Source: Mageeibacillus sp. UBA5770
Lineage (GTDB): Bacteria > Bacillota_A > Clostridia > Saccharofermentanales > Saccharofermentanaceae
Direction: 5' to 3'
DNA length: 15,748 nucleotides
Assembly (NCBI GenBank): GCA_002418705.1
Contig: DIEQ01000131.1
Coordinates: 12,151-27,898 of the forward strand
The notes beneath the pieces are model-generated. The model ran no database searches. It was not told where the DNA came from and worked only from the letters and a program-made list of their open reading frames with translations. Shown here piece after piece: positions 14,177-15,748 of this stretch. The position numbers and the translations under genes were made by a program. The first letter of the stretch is position 1, and the number at the start of each line of letters is the position of its first letter.

Positions 14177-15748
14177 ATGCAGGATAAAAAATCTTTCGTT
14201 AAGCAAATAATAAAATATTTATTGATGCTGACAGCGCTTCTTATTACTGTACTCGGCGTTTTTCTTTTTTCTTCGTATACGATTTTGAACCATGAGATCA
14301 AGGATTCATCAGAGGCATTTTTAACGATTTACAGCAATGAATTTGACAATACCTTATCAAAAATGTATAGCTATATAATTAACATCACCACACAGGGAGA
14401 AGATCTTGCTAAAATTGCAAGCAATAGCGAAAAGGAAAGAAAGTTATCGTCCATATCACTGCATAATTATATGCAGGATTTGATTTTAAAAAACGAGGTC
14501 GCAACGGCAATTGTTGTTAGTGATAACAAATATAATGTTTGTTTGGATGCCATTAAAGCAGGTCTTAATTCTGCCAAAAAAGAAAGACTGCGTGAATTTT
14601 CTGTCAATGCAATAAGCAATAACGAGATAAATAGCAATGAATGGGGTTTTTTTAAGCTGGATCAGGAAATATTTATATACATCATGCTCAAAACCGAAAA
14701 TCGGACTATTGCTATCTATAACAGTACGAATAATTTGCTGAAGAATCTTTCATCAGTAGATAATGCCAATAGATCAATTATATTGGTAAACAACAACGGT
14801 GAAATTGGTAAAATATGGGGAAATGAGACAGCGGATATAAAAAATGGTACGAATATCAGCGACATCAATCAAGACAATTACTATGTAACAAGTAAAAGCA
14901 TAATTGACGGACAACTTACACTTTACTGTTTTACGGGTAAATACAGTATTGTCAAACAAATTGACGCGAGTATGCTTGTTGTTGCAGTTGTGGTATCTCT
15001 GACGTTTTTTTTCATGTTGTTTATTTTGCGGTTTACAAAAAAGGAAATTGCATTACCTATGAATATGGTAGTAGATGATATGAAACGAATAGAAGAAGGG
15101 GAATATAAGAACAGGATTAACGGAAATTTCAACACAAAAGAGTTTCAAATGCTGCAGGAAACGACAAATAGAATGGTAGACGAAATTGTAAAATTCAAAA
15201 TTCAGACATATGAAAAACGAATTGAACTGCAGGATATGGAACTTAAGAGTATTCGACTGCAGCTCAAGCCCCACTATTTTCTGAATGCCTTAACAACAAT
15301 CTCCAGCTTAAGCAGCCAAAATAAGAATGAACAGATTATCAAGTATATTGATGCATTTGCGAAGAATATCAGGTATATTTTTCGAGCGGGCTTTCACACG
15401 GTGTCACTTAAAGATGAAATGAAACATGTTGAGAATTATTTCGAGATACAGGAACTTAAGTATCCCGGCAGCATTTTTTATCTCATTGAGATGCCGCATG
15501 AACTGGAAGACTGGAAAATTCCGCAAATGCTGATTCACACATTTGTAGAAAACTTGTATAAGCATGCAGTCACGATAGATAAGACATTAACACTTCTGAT
15601 TAAAGTAAGTAAAGTATGCTATAAGGGCGAAGATATGATGCTCGTCGAAATCGAAGATGATGGAAAAGGTTATCCTCAGGAAGTGCTCGATTACATGAAT
15701 GGAATAAGCAGTAAAGTTAATGAAAAAGGGAAACGGATTGGCTTGTGG
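14177..15748 (+). CDS. LytS/YesM-type sensor histidine kinase, C-terminus cut by window edge
   Basis: 524 codons open to the window end. The protein has TM1 (~14-35), an extracytoplasmic sensor of about 225 residues, TM2 (~264-285), a HAMP-like linker (~286-340), then the His_kinase/GHKL pair typical of LytS/YesM proteins. The H-box is LRLQLKPHYFLNALTTISSL with phosphoacceptor His366. The N-box is QMLIHTFVENLYKHAV with Asn459. The G1 box is EDDGKGY (Asp495, Gly496, Gly498); the G2 box begins at the very end (RIGLW). These kinases normally pair with an AraC- or LytTR-type response regulator, expected just beyond the edge. ATG follows AGAGGGATAGGG. Codon use is strongly AT-biased: one 60-base sample (14401-14460) is about 35% G+C against 55% for 6661-6720 in the aroE-like gene. 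Confidence 0.88.
   Translation, partial: MQDKKSFVKQIIKYLLMLTALLITVLGVFLFSSYTILNHEIKDSSEAFLTIYSNEFDNTLSKMYSYIINITTQGEDLAKIASNSEKERKLSSISLHNYMQDLILKNEVATAIVVSDNKYNVCLDAIKAGLNSAKKERLREFSVNAISNNEINSNEWGFFKLDQEIFIYIMLKTENRTIAIYNSTNNLLKNLSSVDNANRSIILVNNNGEIGKIWGNETADIKNGTNISDINQDNYYVTSKSIIDGQLTLYCFTGKYSIVKQIDASMLVVAVVVSLTFFFMLFILRFTKKEIALPMNMVVDDMKRIEEGEYKNRINGNFNTKEFQMLQETTNRMVDEIVKFKIQTYEKRIELQDMELKSIRLQLKPHYFLNALTTISSLSSQNKNEQIIKYIDAFAKNIRYIFRAGFHTVSLKDEMKHVENYFEIQELKYPGSIFYLIEMPHELEDWKIPQMLIHTFVENLYKHAVTIDKTLTLLIKVSKVCYKGEDMMLVEIEDDGKGYPQEVLDYMNGISSKVNEKGKRIGLW

Overview
The window looks like chromosomal DNA from a low-to-mid G+C Firmicute, most likely an anaerobic clostridium of the Lachnospiraceae/Eubacteriales type. 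I infer this from the gene families (YitT, a GufA-like ZIP transporter, a two-domain Na/Pi cotransporter, a LytS/YesM-type kinase, lipoprotein and signal-anchor exported proteins), the strong purine-rich ribosome binding sites, the frequent extended -10 promoters and the use of GTG starts. No rRNA, tRNA, CRISPR array, insertion sequence or phage gene was seen.

Left part (1-4121): a truncated UbiA-family prenyltransferase (minus) is divergent from a large lipoprotein (plus) that ends in an HExxH metallopeptidase-like domain. A bidirectional stem-loop separates this from a minus-strand gene for a small protein with a CxxC motif and a basic tail, followed by a minus-strand ZIP metal transporter. 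Both minus-strand genes have leaders of about 100 bases.

Middle (4426-9041): a Na/phosphate cotransporter with a PhoU-like tail runs into an AroE-family dehydrogenase with an unusual N-terminal substrate motif. Facing it is a stand-alone, E2/chloramphenicol-acetyltransferase-fold protein whose catalytic His position is Glu. Divergent from that is a YitT-family membrane protein, closely followed (probably the same transcript) by a membrane-bound PAS-PAS-GGDEF-HD-GYP protein that carries both synthesis and breakdown motifs for cyclic di-GMP.

Right part (11573-15748): a membrane-anchored, permuted NlpC/P60-like (YiiX-type) cysteine hydrolase converges on the cyclic di-GMP gene. Divergent from it are a MATE efflux pump and then a LytS/YesM-type sensor histidine kinase cut by the window end. 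Base composition becomes clearly more AT-rich toward this edge, so the MATE/kinase segment may have a different history from the rest.

I do not see one clear new multi-gene system. The strongest candidates for undescribed biology are single genes: the His-less E2-like protein, the AroE variant, the lipoprotein metallopeptidase, and the small CxxC/basic-tail protein.
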